From assembly GCF_023101685.1 (NCBI RefSeq), contig NZ_CP082164.1:3720001-3784000 (forward strand): DNA of 64,000 nt. The letters run 5' to 3'. Of the stretch, positions 62,065-64,000 are shown piece after piece. This DNA is from Bradyrhizobium sp. 186. Its GTDB lineage: Bacteria > Pseudomonadota > Alphaproteobacteria > Rhizobiales > Xanthobacteraceae. The notes below the pieces were generated by a model, which was not told where the DNA came from, ran no database searches, and saw only the letters and a program-made list of their open reading frames with translations. The first letter of the stretch is position 1; the number at the start of each line of letters is the position of its first letter. A program made the translations under genes and the position numbers.

Positions 62065-63282
62065 TCATGAGGTGTCGATTCTGATCGCGGCCGGCGTGGG
62101 CGTGGGTCGGTGCTTTGGCTCGCTGCCGCGCGCGAAGGTCTCGATGACGAACATGCGTCCGCCGCAGCAGGGGCACGGTCGTGGCAGCATGCGGGGTTCG
62201 TCGGCCGCTGGGGCCTCTGAGGCATTTTGCTGTTCGGAGCGGATCGGCACGGCGAGCAGTTCGCGCGCCCGCGCGATGTTGGCGGCGCGGCTGCCACTGG
62301 CCAGCAGTCCGTAGTGCCGGATGCGGTGGAAGCCCCCGGGCAGCACGTGCATCAGGAAGCGTCGGATGAACTCGCGGGTCGACAGCGTCATGGTCTGATA
62401 GCGGCCAGGCCCCTCGATCCGGTAATTCTTCCACCGGAAGGTGACGCCGGTGTGGTCGGCCGCGATCAGGCGGCGATTGGAGATGGCGACCCGGTGGGTG
62501 TAGCGCGACAGATAGGCGAGCACGGCCCTGGGGCCGCCGAATGGCCGCTTGGCATAGACCACCCCATCGATCTTGCGCAGCGGCGCCAGATACGCCTTGA
62601 AGGCTCTGATGTTATCGAGGCGGGCGTGGACGCCGAAAAACTTGAGACGTCCGGCCCGGTGGGCGGCGACGAGCTTGGCCAGGAACAATCCCCGGAACAG
62701 GCACGAGAGAACCTTCACGGGCAGGATAAAGTCTGTCCTGCACGGTACCCACCGCGTGCCATCAATGGAGATGCCGCCGCCCGGCACGATCATGTGGACA
62801 TGGGGATGATGCGTCAGCGCCGAGCCCCAGGTGTGAAGCACCGAGGTGATGCCGATGCGGGCGCCGAGGTGCTTGGGATCGGCCGCGATGGTAGTCATGG
62901 TCTCGGCCGAGGTCGTGAACAGGATGTCGTAGATCACGGCCTTGTTCTGATAGGCGATGTCCGCGATGGCGGCCGGCAGCGTGAACACCACATGAAAGTA
63001 CGGCACCGGCAACAGATCGGCCTCGCGCGCGGCGAGCCATTCCTTGGCAGCGGTGCCCTGACACTTCGGACAATGGCGATTACGACAGCTGTTGTAAGCG
63101 ATGACCGTGTGCGGGCAATCTTCGCAGCGCGCCACATGGCCGCCGAGCGCCGCCGTGCGGCAGCGCTCGATGGCCGACATCACCTTCATCTGGTCGAGGC
63201 TGACGTGACCGACATTGGCACGACGCCACGCCGCTCCGTGGTCGCGGAAGATATCCGCGACCTCCAGCACCGGGCGAGACAT
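62065..63282 (-). CDS. IS91-family transposase (HUH/Y2 rolling-circle type)
   Basis: A 405-residue transposase. The N-terminal zinc region has CEDCPHTVIAYNSCRNRHCP (about 53-72). The HUH metal-binding block is SALTHHPHVHMIVPGGG (about 157-173). RAVLAYLSRYTHRVAISNRR (about 253-272) carries the catalytic Tyr residues, and FIRRFLMHVLPGGFHRIRHY and a CPCCGG cluster lie near the C terminus. It moves DNA by rolling-circle transposition with one-ended read-through. A tyrosine-recombinase tail ends 13 bases upstream, as in complete elements of this group. Confidence 0.9.
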   Translation of the reverse strand: MSRPVLEVADIFRDHGAAWRRANVGHVSLDQMKVMSAIERCRTAALGGHVARCEDCPHTVIAYNSCRNRHCPKCQGTAAKEWLAAREADLLPVPYFHVVFTLPAAIADIAYQNKAVIYDILFTTSAETMTTIAADPKHLGARIGITSVLHTWGSALTHHPHVHMIVPGGGISIDGTRWVPCRTDFILPVKVLSCLFRGLFLAKLVAAHRAGRLKFFGVHARLDNIRAFKAYLAPLRKIDGVVYAKRPFGGPRAVLAYLSRYTHRVAISNRRLIAADHTGVTFRWKNYRIEGPGRYQTMTLSTREFIRRFLMHVLPGGFHRIRHYGLLASGSRAANIARARELLAVPIRSEQQNASEAPAADEPRMLPRPCPCCGGRMFVIETFARGSEPKHRPTPTPAAIRIDTS

Positions 63283-63294
63283 GACCGCTGGCCG

Positions 63295-63441
63295 CTACGT
63301 CGGCGGCTGGTCTTTCCTGTTCTTCTTCGGCTTCTTGCAAGGCTGCGACAGCAGGTCGAGCGGGCTCTTGATGCCAGCGATCATGCCGGTGGCGACGCGG
63401 GCGTAGCGCGCCGTCGTGTCCAATTTGTCGTGCCCCAGTAG
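63295..63441 (-). pseudogene. Tyrosine recombinase C-terminal fragment (IS91 partner gene)
   Basis: The minus strand reads LLGHDKLDTTARYARVATGM, IAGIKSPLDLL and a Lys-rich tail to a TAG at 63295. LLGHDKLDTTARYARV is the box II His/Tyr region of phage-type integrases (H-x2-L-x2-T-x2-Y). Homology stops at about 63441, so only the last ~48 residues remain. Its placement just before tnpA matches the integrase-like accessory gene of IS91-group elements. Confidence 0.7.
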
Positions 63442-63469
63442 TCACGATTCATAATGCACCTCGGCTAAC

Positions 63470-64000
63470 TCATTGAAAGTCAAGGACCCGCTGCGTGGTA
63501 TTTTGTGTTAGCGGAGGCTTCCGACGCTTTCCCTTGGCGAAACCTGCCAAGTCCTCGGCCCTGATCACCCAAGGCGCGCCCGCGCAAGCTTGTCGGCCTT
63601 TGATGTCGCCGCGGCGGAGCATACGCAAGGCCGTCATGTTGCAGACGCCGATGAGTTTTGCTGCCGCTTCGAGCGTAATTTCGCCGCGCTCCGCCCACTC
63701 GCCGTCGCGGAAGACGGCGATGTCGTGGTGATTGCGGAAGCCGCACACGCGCTCTTGCGTCCAGGCATTGCCGTGCCCGGTCTCCACGCCAGCGCGATTG
63801 AGCAGGCGCGCGATCTGCCGATCGGGCATCAGCCGCGCCAGCTCACGCACGAGTGCGATCGTGTCGTCGGGGATGCGTGGATTGTGCCGGCCGGCCGCAT
63901 TCAGTCGCTGTTTGACTTGCAGTTGGGTATGATCGCCGCCTTGCCAGTGCAGGACCGCATGGATGATTGCGCCGTCCCTGCGCACGACGATCTCCGTGAG
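63470..64000 (-). CDS. Serine recombinase C-terminal region (runs off window edge)
   Basis: At least 176 residues, open to the window end. AVLHWQGGDHTQLQVKQRL, DDTIALVRELARLMPDRQIA, RLLNRAGVETGHGNAWTQER and VCGFRNHHDIAVF, then GEWAERGEITLEAAAKLIGV and GAPWVIRAEDLAGFAKGKRR form the zinc-ribbon/helix C-terminal half of large serine recombinases, with an excisionase-like HTH at the end. The catalytic Ser domain would lie beyond 64000. The apparent GTG start at 63985 is not the true start. Confidence 0.78.
   Translation of the reverse strand, partial: LTEIVVRRDGAIIHAVLHWQGGDHTQLQVKQRLNAAGRHNPRIPDDTIALVRELARLMPDRQIARLLNRAGVETGHGNAWTQERVCGFRNHHDIAVFRDGEWAERGEITLEAAAKLIGVCNMTALRMLRRGDIKGRQACAGAPWVIRAEDLAGFAKGKRRKPPLTQNTTQRVLDFQ

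Overview
The window looks like chromosomal DNA of an alphaproteobacterium of the Bradyrhizobium/Nitrobacteraceae type. This is inferred from the high GC, from gene families typical of that group (OpgC, GYD-domain proteins, DUF900 lipoprotein hydrolase, wHTH-ATPase-TPR regulators) and from the mobile elements. No complete RNA gene and no CRISPR array was seen.

Layout. 0.3-2.1 kb: two tandem acetoacetate-decarboxylase-family genes; the first lacks two of the three classical catalytic residues. 2.3-14.6 kb: a regulator array made of an AraC protein, three paralogous winged-helix/STAND-ATPase/TPR proteins and a convergent MalT-type LuxR protein. 14.7-19.6 kb: a PoxB-like pyruvate:quinone oxidoreductase, a small membrane protein, the glucan succinyltransferase OpgC and a membrane adenylate cyclase. 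19.7-27.8 kb: an AraC regulator divergent from a six-gene operon (acyl-CoA synthetase, MaoC hydratase, PHA synthase, PHA depolymerase, phasin, acyl-CoA dehydrogenase). Together these encode a plausible route from fatty acids through (R)-3-hydroxyacyl-CoA to medium-chain polyhydroxyalkanoate and back. The synthase and depolymerase resemble the Pseudomonas mcl-PHA pair.

27.9-45.3 kb is an accessory, partly decayed zone. It holds a truncated group II intron fused tail to tail with a cyclase fragment, a frameshifted enoyl reductase, HemJ-like and LigD-like remnants, and intact small genes (RutE-type nitroreductase, two GYD proteins, a D-glutamate-cyclase-family protein, a DUF355 nucleoside-kinase-like protein, a YbhB protein). 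It also holds a 2-oxoacid dehydrogenase operon whose E1-alpha and E1-beta genes each carry two single-base deletions, and an exported isoaspartyl methyltransferase. Two different IS1634-family elements are present with ends and 6-bp target duplications (TCTAGT and ACTAGA) that can be read directly.

45.5-55.1 kb: metallo-beta-lactamase, CapA-type, bicupin and NAD(P)-epimerase genes, a 3' half of tRNA-Gln(TTG) (probable attachment-site scar), membrane proteins, a lytic-transglycosylase-like protein and a lipoprotein hydrolase. 55.3-58.6 kb: a gene graveyard (5'-truncated transposase abutting the 3' part of opgH; fragments of a TRAP binding protein and a thermonuclease) with two tiny genes. 59.4-61.6 kb: the most striking gene, a periplasmic-binding-protein domain fused to a four-helix pentameric ligand-gated ion channel. 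62-64 kb: an IS91-family transposase with the tail of its partner tyrosine recombinase, and a serine recombinase running off the window.
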